Source of the DNA: Mimachlamys varia | Lineage: Eukaryota; Mollusca; Bivalvia; Pectinida; Pectinidae | Reading direction: 5' to 3' | Length of the DNA stretch: 64,000 nucleotides | NCBI GenBank assembly: GCA_947623455.1 | Contig: OX392535.1 | Coordinates: 39,766,688-39,830,687, forward strand | Shown: piece by piece, positions 46,170 to 58,045 of the stretch | Layout of the letters: every line of letters starts with the position of its first letter | How positions within the stretch are numbered: position 1 is the first letter of the stretch | Position numbers and translations under genes: made by a program | The notes under the pieces: generated by a model | Database searches by the model: none | Told to the model about the DNA's origin: nothing | Seen by the model: the letters and a program-made list of their open reading frames with translations, nothing else

Positions 46170-46221
46170 CACGGGCGCTCGAATCAGGACACCGCCCCCT
46201 TTACTCGCCAAATACTCTTAT
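46170..46221. mobile_element. Half copy of a palindromic MITE
   Basis: CACGGGCGCTCGAATCAGGA, CACCGCCCCCTTTACTCGCC, AAATACTCTTA equals one arm of the full palindrome at 46502-46578. Confidence 0.7.
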
Positions 46222-46501
46222 AATATCAACAGGTTAAGCAACTTTTTTTCCGAACGGCCTCACGGAATTTCTCTGGCTTTCTCTCTTTCAAAGTAAAAAC
46301 TAACGCTGTTACAACGTTTAGCGCGAACCTCACGTACCTTGCGGTTTCAATCGACTCATTTTTTTTAATGCATGCTGAACCTCTAAGCGATCCAGTTTCC
46401 CCCTCCAACATGTGTTTACCAACATCGATTTGTCAACTGCCGCTCTATAACAGGTCGACCGGCCAGAAGTTGATATCTCACGAAGACCGGTTTAATTGTA
46501 A

Positions 46502-46578
46502 CACGGGCGCTCGAATCTGGACCCCGTCAAGAGTATTTGGCGAGTAAAGGGGGCGGGGTCCAGATTCGAGCGCCCGTG
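46502..46578. mobile_element. 77-bp GC-rich palindromic MITE
   Basis: CACGGGCGCTCGAATCTGGA, CCCCG and its exact inverse CGGGGTCCAGATTCGAGCGC, CCGTG flank the insert TCAAGAGTATTTGGCGAGTA, AAGGGGG. It is markedly GC-rich against the local background. Confidence 0.8.
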
Positions 46579-47069
46579 CATATATAGCAATTACTATGCT
46601 TAGTTAACGGCAGGTAAACCACAGGTGAATAATCAAACTGTTGAATATACTTCTCTGTTACCTGGGTGTCAAACCCGTTCTTGACTGTTTTACATGTTGT
46701 ATGATGCGAATTTATATACAATATTCCATATTTGAGATGAAGATTCCGTATTTTTTTTTTCATTCCTTAATATTGATCAACCAATTGTACGAAATCATGA
46801 TTGTGGGCAGAGACAAGTGCACAACTGAAAGAACAAATGTTAGATCGCACAGTTGTGTACTCCATATGTGAACGATGTGCGAAAGTTGTGTGCACAATGT
46901 ATGCACGATATTGATCTTTGTGATCTGTGCACACAATTTGTCGTGCGTTACGCGTTACCACAACTGTATCACAACTGTATAACTAAGATTAGGAGAGATG
47001 ATTGGAGTAAAGCGCCACCAACATTCGAGCTAATGAAAAGACATTATTCAGCGAGTAAAGTCCCTTAGA

Positions 47070-47924
47070 TTTAACATTTACTCATTTTGGTCATTTTTTA
47101 TATTCTAAACGATTTCATACGAACGTTATTTTCAACTGAAAAGTGTATTCCCACCACAAAAACTACTTTTAATTCAACAGAAAGCCAAGTCATCTATTTT
47201 ATGGGAAAAGTACTCTCGGCAAAATTATTGTGATGATAAAAACGTCCACAAATGAAAAATGAAATTGAAATAGTTGATGATTATGTCGACACCGTTTCAA
47301 TTCATGTCTCGAATATTGTGACGACTTAAGTACTGTATATACACAATCTGTTTAAAATACAGATCCTTGTTTTCACTCCGTTTTACAAGGATCTGACAAC
47401 ATCCCATAAGAGGTCATGTTCAGATGACCTTTGTTGCCTCTTTACTTAACACTAAAATAATTTTCCAATGACTTGTCATCTTGCAGCAAGCCATTTCGTC
47501 ACATTGTTCCACATAAACATTTTGGTGACGAAATGACTAAACGGACTCATGCGATTATGCAAGCTTTGTCGCCTCAAAATTGCACTGTCAAGATTCTGAC
47601 AGTAGTAATTTGACTAGCTAATACAAAAGGTCATCAGGACATCAAAATAGTCTTTGACTAGATTCAATCAAAATCATGATGCTGGATTTCAATCAAGAAC
47701 ATGATCAAGATATGTTCTCAGACTGACAATTACTGTACAAGCAGTGGTTAAATTATATACAAACAATGGTTAAATATATATCCGCCCCTTTATGAAGACA
47801 CATAAAATACACGTTACATCACATAAACAGAATGTACATAAAACATGAAAAAAAATTAAGGCATATAATCCCTTCGGCTGATCGGACGCCGAAGGTCCTA
47901 CCAAATTTCACCTTTTGTATAACC
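47070..47924. other. Non-coding stretch, nothing recognised
   Basis: No gene, RNA or repeat family identified. Confidence 0.45.
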
Positions 47925-48535
47925 AATAATTAAATATTTACAACCACTTATTCATTATATACAACCAATGTTTAAATATATACAACTAATACAACCAATG
48001 GTTAAATATATATAACTAATACAACTAATGATTAAATAAATACATCCAATGATTAAATATACACAACCAATGTTTAAATATACACAACCAATGTTTAAAT
48101 ATATACAACCAATGATAAATATATACAACCAATGATTAAATAAATACATCCAATGATTAAATATACACAACCAATGATTAAATATACACAACCAATGATT
48201 AAATATATACAACCAATGCTTAAATATATACAACTAATGATAAATATACACAACCAATGATTAAATATATACAACCATTGCTTAAATATATACAACTAAT
48301 GATAAATATATACAACCAATGATTAAATAAATACATCCAATGATTAAATATATACAACTAATGATAAAATATAAACAAAAAATGCTCAAATAAATACAAA
48401 TAATACAACCAATGCTTAAATATATACATGTACAACAAATGGTTAAATATACAAAACCATTAAATATATTTAACCACTTATTAAATATCTTCAACCAATC
48501 ATTAATCATATACAACTATGTACATTTACAACTTG
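47925..48535. repeat. ~22-bp minisatellite
   Basis: Units ATATACAACCAATGATTAAA vary in length (20-24 bp) and by point changes. Minus-strand frames read as IFNHWLYIFNHWL repeats, which are by-products. Confidence 0.9.
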
Positions 48536-48539
48536 ATGT

Positions 48540-49144
48540 TATAAATATATAGTAAAAGAAAATCCTATTTTATGTGTCTCACTCTAAAAGAAAAATAATA
48601 GAAAGATGATACATTGATACAAATTTATCATCCGGAAAATATTTTCGTATCAACTTTAGTATAGTGTTTCTGATATAACTTTTATCCGGATTTTATAACC
48701 GCTTTCCGTGTTTGTTACTATCGAACCTTGTAACCAGGAAGTTACGCTAAGCCGTAATTAAGACGTGTAAAATCATATCACCATAATTTCAGTCACCGAC
48801 AGTCGATACAAGTATAGGTGAGGTATAAAGTCTGAATTTATGTTTTTTTAATGTGATTGATCAGTTGTATAAGTTGACAATCATCGTTCGGTGATTCTCA
48901 CTGACAATGTTGATCGCTTTTGTTTTGTTACATTAACATACATGTAGTTGAAAACGAAAGTTGAGTAAGAGAAAATGGCATTCTTTGTATGTTGATATTT
49001 TACAAATGTTATTTATGCATTAGATTTATACACATTCGGCAAACTGATTGTTACAAATGTAGTTGCTGTCAGCAATAGTTAGTTATCTGCCAGTATTGGA
49101 GACAATGTTGTGGCATGTATTATACCACATAGCAGAAGGGAGAC
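48540..49144. other. Non-coding stretch, nothing recognised
   Basis: No coding or repeat signal found. Confidence 0.45.
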
Positions 49145-49495
49145 ATACTAAGTCGTAATTACGAGATAACTAAGTCGTAATTACGAGATAACTAAGTCGT
49201 AATTACGAGATAACTCAGTCGTAATTATGACATACTAAGTCTTAATTACGAGATACTAAGTCGTAATTACGACATACTAAGTCGTAATTATGACATACTA
49301 AGTCTTAATTACGAGATACTAAGTCGTAATTACGACATACTAAGTCGTAATTACGAGATTACTAAGTCGTAATTACGAGATAACTAAGTCGTAATTACGA
49401 GATAACTAAGTCGTAATAACGAGATAACTAAGTCGTATTTACGAGATAGCTAAGTCTTAATTACGACATACTAAGTCGTAATTACGACATAAAAA
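49145..49495. repeat. Palindromic 19-22-bp array (TAAGTCGTAATTACGAGATA)
   Basis: Each unit contains the perfect palindrome TCGTAATTACGA. Unit spacers alternate GATAAC, CATAC and GATAC. It is related to the array at 1-469, which uses TCGTTATTACGA. Confidence 0.9.
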
Positions 49496-49734
49496 AATTA
49501 CTTCATGTGGCACTAACCGGCTTCCGTAGCGTAGAGTCCGCTGAACTGGGCAACGCCATTTTTGTATACGGTCGTTCGGGTTTCTCGCTACTTTACTCCG
49601 CTTTAACGACAAGTGTAGAAACAAATCTGATAAGCAGCGATTTGATTGGTGAATACAAAGGTCAACTGCACATGACCTTCTACTGGTCGCTGTCAGATCC
49701 TACACACGATAGTAATAGTGAGGATCTGCATTTT

Positions 49735-49995
49735 AATCAGATTGTAATTATCCTTAGTCCAGTCAATTTTCCAAAATATAGGCCTAACCGGGACAAAATT
49801 GCAACAGAATTTATTTTCATATTTTTGGAATGGCGGAAACCTATACTGTAACAGAAAAAAAAGTCTACCAAAATCTACCTTTGGAAAATCACTTTTTTTT
49901 CGCACTAATTGGGATCAAGAAATAAGCATAATTGCTCAATGGTGCAACTTTAAAGTGAAATATTTAATTCTCAAATATTTTTTCATATTTAACTA
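49735..49995 (+). repeat. Dispersed repeat Y, plus orientation
   Basis: GGCCTAACCGGGACAAAATT, AACAGAAAAAAAAGTCTACC, AAAATCTACCTTTGG and TTTAAAGTGAAATATTTAAT. Reverse-complement copy at 57327-57610. Non-coding. Confidence 0.75.
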
Positions 49996-49999
49996 ATAA

Positions 50000-50942
50000 C
50001 TACATTGTATAACTAGTTTATGTTTTATACAAACAACTGAATTAAATCAATAGAAATTATTGCATCAAGAAATAATGTACAGTCAAAAGTCACTAAAAAG
50101 CATCTGAATGTTGAACATACAAGCTTTTTTGCATTTTTAGACAAAAGAAAATAAAAAAATATTATAAATATCATTGCTTGATGTGAATTAATCCATTAAA
50201 ATATTACATATGTATTAAACTTTCTCATATGAGACATTTTGCTTTCATACAGATTTTTTTTTAACCTTGAACGTTGGCTGCGAGGCCAATTTTGAACAGT
50301 TTCAACGTCAATATTGAACGATTTCTCAATTTATGCAACCTGTATAATAATGTAAAAAGCAAATTGTAAAATTCTTTTCACATGCTTTCATGTTTGTGCA
50401 ATGGTTATTTTAAATACTTATTTAGTTTAAACAGTATTTTATTTCAATAACAACATGAATATGCAATACAATACAAAGAGGTCTGATGAAGGATTTGGAA
50501 ACAAGCTAGTAGCTTATACTAATCCATTTCCCTCAGAATATTGGCTAAGTTGATCGGCATAGTGGTCAAATAGCGAACACTGTTTTGTACTAGTAATGAA
50601 GAAAAAAATGGCAGAATATTAAAAAGTTGTACACAGTGCAGGCAGTTTTGAACATCATTTGACATTTTTAAATATTGGTGGAATACAAAGTATGAGCTAG
50701 TTGCTCAAAATACATGAATATAGAATATATAATTAAAGTAACAATGCTTGTTTGGGGATATTGATAACTTCAAATAGAAAGTTAGTAAGAGTTTGTATAT
50801 ATTTACTCGAATCTTTTTGTATGTAGTATAAAATTATGTACGGCCTCAGTTATTGTTTCATTTTCTGCATCTTTCAATTCTTGATTACCTGATAATAAAA
50901 TATCTGTGTTCAGATCAAAATCTAAATTAAATATAAACTGTT
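50000..50942. other. AT-rich non-coding stretch
   Basis: Nothing recognised. Possibly the untranslated tail of the minus-strand LINE at its right end. Confidence 0.4.
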
Positions 50943-52440
50943 CTCTTTAAATTTTGTAATTTTTGCATATGAAAAGAAAGTGAAAGTTATCTTCTATGTA
51001 TCCACATGTACAGAAAGGGCTTTCCGTTATATTTCTATTGAATAAATGTTCTTTCAAAGTGCTACAATTTAAACGAAGTCTGGTATGGAGTATTTGTAAA
51101 GAGCGTTTGCCAAAATTTCTGTAAGAAGGTGGGGTTTTGAGGTCTTTTTTGAGGTATTTTTTCAAGATGTTCAAGGAAGGGTTGTTTCTTATATCCGCTG
51201 GTATGGAATTCCATAATTCTACTGCTGGTGGCAAAAAAGATTTTTTTATAGTAATTTGTTTAAGAATGGACAGTTAATAAATGATTTGCTCGTCTGGTTC
51301 TGTAATCGTGTAAATCTGAGTGTTGAGAAGGTACAAGTGAACTAAGATAATTTGGAGCACTTTTGTGAAACATTTTGTGAAACTGAATAATTTCATGTTG
51401 TTTCCTTCGATCTAATAATTTTTCCCAGCATAAGTCTTTATATAATAATTATTTGGCACTTATCATATCTGGTCCAGATGACTTAGAGGGGTCTAAAGCA
51501 CTAATTGAGTCTTTAACATCCTGAGTTGTTATTAAAATATTCCCTATATATTCGTTGGGTTCGTCAATAAGAGGAGGGGGAATTGTTTTCGTCATCTAAC
51601 TGGGTTTGTTTGACGAAATAGTCGTTTAGTAAGTTTGCTTTTTCCACATCATCAGTGTATTGATTATCTTGTTCTACTAAAACAGGAATAAATGATCCTT
51701 TGTTAGAGAAATTAGTAAACTTATTCGCAATTTTCCACCATTCCCTAGAGTTAACTGAATTTTCTTTGAGCTTGTTAGTAAGTTTGTTATAATAATCTAT
51801 TTTAGCTTGACGTATAGTATTTACGCATGAGTTACGAATTCGCCTAAACTTAGCCCAAGTATTAGAACTATTCTTAATTTTTGCCATTCTGTGTGCTCTT
51901 TTCCTAGACCTTATCATCCTGCGTACTCCGTTGAACATCCATGGTGGATCATTTTTCCTTATCCTGATATTTTTGTGAGGGATTGTGTTAGTGGCTGTTT
52001 CCAAAATTGTATTTGTTAGGCAAAAGCACATGTCGTTTACATCAGTTTTTTCATATAGTACTTCCCAGTCAATACTTTCTAATTTTTCTCTATAATTTGA
52101 GAAATCACATTGATTATATTGCCATATATTTCGCATGATATTATCAGGTACAACACTCTTTTTTTAAATTCATGTAAATATAAATGGGACAGTGATATCT
52201 CGTGTTTGCCGGTAAGAATTGATCGCCAACGTGTACATTTGAGGTTAAAAGGACATTACTTATCATAAATATATCTAGCAGAGACGACGATGATTCTGTA
52301 AAATGGGTTGGTTCTGTTATTAATTGTGAAGGTTAAAAAGGTTAGTAATGTCACTTATATATCTGTTATTAGCAGCTAGCTGGTTTTCGTTAAAATCGCC
52401 AGTAATTAGAACTTCTAAATTTGAGTAAATACTTATTTGG
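50943..52440 (-). pseudogene. Non-LTR retrotransposon (LINE) with the RT core deleted
   Basis: On the minus strand, NLEVLITGDFNENQLA (about 52400) is the end of an AP-type endonuclease. After frameshifts follows the linker 52136-51564, containing NDPPWMFNGVRRMIRSRKRA, NSREWWKIANKF and DDVEKANLLNDYFVK. Then come DVKDSISALDPSKSSGPD (about 51480) and an abrupt jump to the C-terminal region: LPPAVELWNSIPADIRNN, LHTRLRLNCSTLKEHL and CTCGYIEDNFHFLFIC (51240-50947). Motifs A, B and C of the reverse transcriptase are missing between about 51470 and 51420. Its C-terminal Cys/His cluster parallels that of the LINE at 30175, but the sequence is a different family. Confidence 0.8.
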
Positions 52441-53080
52441 TAAGGTCAGTTTGCTAATATATTGATAATCAAATATTCAAAACACTATGACATGTTATTT
52501 GGGCAGAATAACTTGGCCTAGGCTAAAGACAATAAGATTGTCTTGATGGCTAATGCAATCGTGATTAAATAAAATATTTTTTGTTGGGTGAAAAAAAAAA
52601 TTTCTTTTATTCTATAATGGTCAGTAGTAAAAATACATTATTTTCAATTAAATTATAAGGTTTTTGGATGTTAAAACTCGGATTAATTGCATTAAAACAA
52701 CCATTTCATGGAAATAATTCTGACAAAGTCTTCATGTAATCTGATTAAACTTGGCAGAGAAATAAGGAATTTCATTGTTCAGGTAAAACTGAATAAGGTA
52801 GTGGTTTCAAGATTTGATTTTAAGCATAAAGGCAAAATTATTTTATCCAATTTAGTATTTAAGGTAAACAATGCAAACACTTAAATGAAAATAAAAATGA
52901 CTTAGCATCTGCCTTCCTTATTATCAAAAAACATGAGAAGGAGATATGCAAAGGTTTCAATATGGACCTCGAAAAAGTACAAAATCAGCACATTTTGATG
53001 ACTTTGATGTTAAATAACTTTTTTTTGTATGTTAATCAATCACCGGTTAAATTAAATATTTAAATTAAATACCATTATTT
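52441..53080. other. AT-rich non-coding stretch
   Basis: No feature recognised. Confidence 0.45.
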
Positions 53081-53198
53081 TAAAGAGTAACTGTAGTGCA
53101 AAACCATCTTTTGTGTATGGAAAGATTGATAAATAGTAAGTGAGATAATTTTCACGAAAATGTTTTTTTTTGTAAAAATTACGAAGTTTTGACCATTT

Positions 53199-55929
53199 TT
53201 AGCTCACCTTTAAACGACTTCTTCTGAAATACCAATAGCCCTAGAAGCATGATATTTGGCTGAAATGTTCCTTGGATGAAGCCCGACAAAGTTTGCGAAA
53301 AGAAATGACCTTGACTTTTATTCAAGGTCACAGGGGTCAAATCTGTTTAAACATTCAAACGACTTCTTCTGAAGTACCATAAGCCCTAGAAGCATGATAT
53401 TTGGCTGAAAGGTTCCTTGGATGAAGCCCAACAAAGTTTGCGAAAAGAAATGACCTTGACCCATATTCAAGGTCACAAGGGTCAAATCTGTTAAAACCTT
53501 TAAACGACTTCTTCTGAAATACCGAAAGCCCTAGAAGCATGATATTTGGCTGAAAGGTTCCTTGGATGAAGCCCGACAAAGTTTGCGAAAAGAAATGACC
53601 TTGACTTTTATTCAAGGTCACAGGGGTCAAATCTGTTTAAACATTCAAACGACTTCTTTTGAAGTACCATAAGCCCTAGAAGCATGATATTTGGCTGAAA
53701 GGTTCCTTGGATGAAGCACGACAAAGTTTGTGAAAAGAAATGACCTTGACCTATATTCAAGGTCACAGGGGTCAAATCTGTTAAAACCTTTAAACGACTT
53801 CTTCTGAAATACCAATAGCCCTAGAAGCATGATATTTGGCTGAAATGTTCCTTGGATGAAGCCCGACAAAGTTTGCGAAAAGAAATGACCTTGACTTTTA
53901 TTCAAGGTCACAGGGGTCAAATCTGTTTAAACATTCAAACGACTTCTTCTGAAGTACCATAAGCCCTAGAAGCATGATATTTGGCTGAAAGGTTCCTTGG
54001 ATGAAGCACGACAAAGTTTGTGAAAAGAAATGACCTTGACCTATATTCAAGGTCACAGGGGTCAAATCTGTTAAAACCTTTAAACGACTTCTTCTGAAAT
54101 AACAATAGCCCTAGAAGCATGATATTTGGCTGAAATGTTCCTTGGATGAAGCCCGACAAAGTTTGCGAAAAGAAATGACCTTGACTTTTATTCAAGGTCA
54201 CAGGGGTCAAATCTGTTTAAACATTCAAACGACTTCTTCTGAAGTACAATAAGCCCTAGAAGCATGATATTTGGCTGAAAGGTTCCTTGGATGAAGCACG
54301 ACAAAGTTTGTGAAAAGAAATGACCTTGACCTATATTCAAGGTCACAGGGGTCAAATCTGTTAAAACCTTTAAACGACTTCTTCTGAAATACCAATAGCC
54401 CTAGAAGCATGATATTTGGCTGAAAGGTTCCTTGGATGAAGCACGACAAAGTTTGCGAAAAGAAATGACCTTGACTTATATTCAAGGTCACAAGGGTCAA
54501 ATCTGTTAAAACCTTTAAACGACTTCTTCTGAAATACCAAAAGCCCTAGAAGCATGATATCTGACTGAAAGGTTCCTTGGATGACGCCCGACAAAGTTTG
54601 CGAAAAGAAATGACCTTGACCTATATTCAAGGTCACAGGGGTCAAATCTGTTGAAACCTTCAAACGACTTCTTCTGAAATACCAAAAGCCCTAGAAGCAT
54701 GATATTTGGCTGAAAGGTTCCTTGGATGAAGCCCAACAAAGTTTGCGAAAAGAAATGACCTTGACTATTATTCAAGGTCACAGGGGTCAAATCTGTTAAA
54801 ACCTTTAAACGACTTCATCTGAAATACCAAAAGCCCTAGAAGCATGATATTTGGCTGAAAGGTTCCTTGGATGAAGCCCGACAAAGTTTGCGAAAAGAAA
54901 TGACCTTGACCTATATTCAAGGTCACAGGGGTCAAATCTGTTTAAACATTCAAACGACTTCTTCTGAAGTACCAAAAGCCCTAGAAGCATGATATTTGAC
55001 TGAAAGGTTCCTTGGATGAAGCACGACAAAGTTTGCGAAAAGAAATGACCTTGACCTATATTCAAGGTCACCGGGGTCAAATCTGTTAAAACATTTAAAT
55101 GACTTCTTCTGAAATACCAAAAGCCCTAGAAGCATGATATTTGGCTGAAAGGTTCCTTGGATAAAGCACGACAAAGTTTGCGAAAGGAAATGACCTTGAC
55201 TTTTATTCAAGGTCACAGGGGTCAAATCTGTTTAAACATTCAAACGACTTCTTCTGAAGTACCATAAGCCCTAGAAGCATGATATTTGGCTGAAAGGTTC
55301 CTTGGATGAAGCCCAACAAAGTTTGCGAAAAGAAATGACCTTGACTATTATTCAAGGTCACAGGGGTCAAATCTGTTAAAACCTTTAAACGACTTCATCT
55401 GAAATACCAAAAGCCCTAGAAGCATGATATTTGGCTGAAAGGTTCCTTGGATGAAGCCCGACAAAGTTTGCGAAAAGAAATGACCTTGACCTATATTCAA
55501 GGTCACCGGGGTCAAATCTGTTAAAACCTTTAAACGACTTCTTCTGAAATACCAAAAGCCCTAGAAGCATGATATTTGGCTGGAAGATTCCTTGTATGAA
55601 GCTTGACAAACTTTGGGAAGGAAAATGAGCCTGACCCATATAAAAGGTCACAGTGGTAAAACCGGTTAAAAGCGTTGAGCGACTTCTTCTGATAAACCCA
55701 AGTGCCTAGAGACATGATATTTGGCTTGTAGTGTCCTGGGATGAAGCCAAACAAAAATTTGAAAATGATGTTGTCTTATAAGGTCACAGGGTTAAAATAT
55801 GTTTAAATCTTAACATGTTCTTCTAAATGTCTTACAGTTAAAGATTTTAGGAGACATTAGGGTTACACTATAATATAAGTCAGATATTGATACCAGGTGA
55901 GCGATGCAGGCCCATTGGGCCTCTTGTTC
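53199..55929 (+). mobile_element. Helitron-like non-autonomous element with tandem core
   Basis: Begins TTTTTAGCTCACC and ends AGGTGAGCGATGCAGGCCC, ATTGGGCCTCTTGTT, with a GGCCC/GGGCC hairpin near the end. Most of its length is the 145-bp array. Short unique ends around an expanded tandem core fit the bivalve 'pearl'/HINE style. Class assignment is by resemblance only. The same hairpin end is at 636-668. Confidence 0.6.
53211..55660. repeat. 145-bp satellite, ~17 units, partly dimeric higher-order
   Basis: Unit: AAACGACTTCTTCTGAARTA, CCAWAAGCCCTAGAAGCATG, ATATTTGGCTGAAAGGTTCC, TTGGATGAAGCCCGACAAAG, TTTGCGAAAAGAAATGACC and so on. In 53211-54480 two unit types alternate (TTTAAACATTCAAACG versus TTAAAACCTTTAAACG junctions), giving a 290-bp period. 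Later units are monomeric and more mixed, and those beyond 55600 decay. Each unit has TGACCTTGA and, 7 bases on, TCAAGGTCA. The 91-codon minus-strand frames are read through two units and are not genes. Confidence 0.95.
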
Positions 55930-57039
55930 TAAATTTCACACCTGAACGCAAATCAGAAAATCCCTGATACGTCAAGCGGTTAAATTTCACACAAAAAAAA
56001 GAGTGTTTGATAGTCGATTTTTTTGTTAAATTAAACCGCTTGACGTATCAAGCTGAAATTTGGCAATTATTTTTAATATGGTTTTAGATAATTAATAAAA
56101 TAAAAAGAAAATTCGAAAATTCAGTTTTTATATTTTATTTTAATTATCATATTTCGCTATGTTATCTATATATTTAGATGGCTATTCTCCTGGCCACAAG
56201 TGCCTGTGGTTTTAATCCGCATTTTATTCATTTATGTTAAAAATAAAATATTATTATTATATATTATAAATGACACAGACGTATATGTGCATATACGTCC
56301 CTGAGACATATCAAGCAAGTTTTCAACAGAACTTTTCTCGTTGAATAGAAGAGTCAAACTCGAAATTAAAAAGTGTCATATACTGTGTGAGTTGACGGTG
56401 GGTTACGGAGATTTCAAAAGATTCACGTGCACTCGATAGTCTATGTTCCAGTCGAGATCTACATGTAACTACAGATTTAGAGTACACATTTTGAAGTTAT
56501 AAAGAGGGGATAATAACCGCAACATCCTCAACTATTACAATTTAGTTAACTTTGATAGCCCCCCCCCCCCCACACCCCCACCCCCACCCCTCTCCAATGT
56601 TAATTACTTGCTATTTGAGTAACAAGTTACGTGTGAAGTTATCGAACTGACCAGGTAGATTATCCCGCTAATCTGATTGCGTAATATAATGAACACTAAC
56701 ATGAGATTTACAATATTCAAAGGTATTATTATAAGAGTCACTCTTGAATCATTGGATAAATGATATGTATAACTGACAGTATAAATGACACAGAGTATTA
56801 CAATATGATAGCGCATATATATATGGGTCCATTAAAATGAATTTGAACAATAAATAAACACTATATTTATGAAAGAATCAAAATAAAGTTATTTCAATGA
56901 CGATTTCAGATTATTCTCCCGACCCCCATATTATGGTACGTCCCTTAATTTCATTGTATAATACATTTAGAATCATTAATCAACCAGACGTACATATTAC
57001 TATTATATATAGAGAGACATAGGACCCAATTTCTTGTGT
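55930..57039. other. Non-coding stretch inside the TTAA element
   Basis: Contains an inverted pair GATACGTCAAGCGGTTAAAT / TTAAACCGCTTGACGTATCA (55967-56060), probably another MITE, and the pair CAGACGTATATGTGCATATACGTC at 56278. No coding seen. Confidence 0.55.
56559..56590 (-). promoter_or_regulatory. C-rich tract with G-quadruplex potential on the minus strand
   Basis: A run of 13 C followed by three runs of 4-5 C with one- to three-base spacers. The minus strand therefore carries at least four G-runs of four or more. It is strikingly GC-rich in an AT-rich region. Any biological role is unknown. Confidence 0.6.
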
Positions 57040-57326
57040 TCCCGTTGTGACGTCACCAATACGTGTGCACAACTTTTAGCGGTTCGCGGTGCGCTTAATT
57101 AGCGTGTGGCAAAACAGGTAAAAAACCAAACTTCAACCTTTGTAACCGGTCGGCCGATTTCGATGCGGTTTTCGACAATGTATTAATGCCGACACAACGA
57201 GTCTGATCATTTCAGTTTCTATTTGCACTACAGTTACTCTTTAAGCATTAAATTTAATGTTATTTTGCTACTGGAAATATTAACAATATTAACATTTTAC
57301 AATCAGAATTGCTTAATAATTAGTTA

Positions 57327-57610
57327 TTTCACTTCAAAGTTGGCCCAGTAAGCAATTACGCTGAAATTCTTGACCCCCAATTTGTGCGAAAAAAATGATT
57401 TCCCAAAGGTAGATTTTGGTAGACTTTTTTTCTGTTAAAATATAGGTTTCCACCTTCTAGGAAAACTAAAAATAATTTCTGTTACAATTTTGTCCCGGTT
57501 AAACCCTATATTGACTAGACTTTTAGTTAATGCATGTGTAATACAAAAGGACATCCTTATCATATTGAGAAGGTGGAAATCTGAATTAACCGGGATCCAC
57601 AAAGGGGCCT
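57327..57610 (-). repeat. Dispersed repeat Y, minus orientation
   Basis: AAAGGTAGATTTTGGTAGAC, TGTTACAATTTTGTCCCGGT, and CAAAGTTGGCCCAGTAAGC are the reverse complement of 49735-49995. It lies just outside the right tip of the TTAA element. Confidence 0.75.
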
Positions 57611-57721
57611 TAAAGACACTTATCCTTTGGCTTTAGTAAGGATAGTAGTAACGAAACAAGAAAATTAAAACTTTTGTTTTTATGTATGGTTTTGAATATT
57701 TATATTTAACAAGGATATAGT

Positions 57722-58045
57722 AGGCACGATGTCTAGTGGTAGGACGCCGGGCTCGTGATCGAAGGGTTGCAAGTTCGAGCCCAAGTCACGGCATTTGTGT
57801 TGTATCCTTGAGCAAGATACTTAACTCTGCTTGTAAATGAGTACGTGGTTGGGTAGTGCTAGATATTGTTAAATGCAAGCTGTGAGCGCCGAAATGGCAG
57901 CACCGGTTGTATGCTCCAAAGGGAGCTGAGAACAATATTGGCTGGTTGCTAAGGCCCTATAACCACAGGTAATAATTTGTGAACCGCTTTGGGACGGCCT
58001 TTAAGGTCTTGATAAAACGGTATATAAGAACCCCGAATTATTATT
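57722..58045 (+). mobile_element. SINE family B, tRNA-derived
   Basis: Head GCACGATGTCTAGTGGTAGG (A-box region) and GTTGCAAGTTCGAGCCC (B box). The body has TTGTATCCTTGAGCAAGATA, GAGTACGTGGTTGGG and GCCGAAATGGCAGCACCGG. The 3' end GAACCGCTTTGGGACGGCC, GATAAAACGGTATATAAGAA is followed by ATTATTATTA. The CCTTGAGCAAG block and the 'CGCTTTG...CGGTATATAAGAA' end are seen in many animal SINEs. Second copy at 63459. Confidence 0.8.

Larger units (their letters stand above)
53084..57240. mobile_element. TTAA-flanked element with 19-bp inverted tips (putative)
   Basis: AGAGTAACTGTAGTGCAAA (53084-53102) and its exact inverse (57222-57240) are each bordered by TTAA (53080-53083, 57241-57244). TTAA target duplication is typical of piggyBac and Kolobok elements. 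No transposase is seen inside. The two tips could alternatively be separate solo ends. The interior includes the Helitron-like satellite element and the C-rich tract. Confidence 0.55.

Noticed and set aside
47955..48515. Trp/His/Ile-rich minus-strand frames (IFNHWLYIFNHWL)
   Set aside because: Direct translation of the 22-bp minisatellite.
53355..55754. Series of 91-codon minus-strand open frames spaced 290 bases apart
   Set aside because: They read straight through two 145-bp satellite units. The similarity between them is the satellite itself, with no start context or codon-use evidence.
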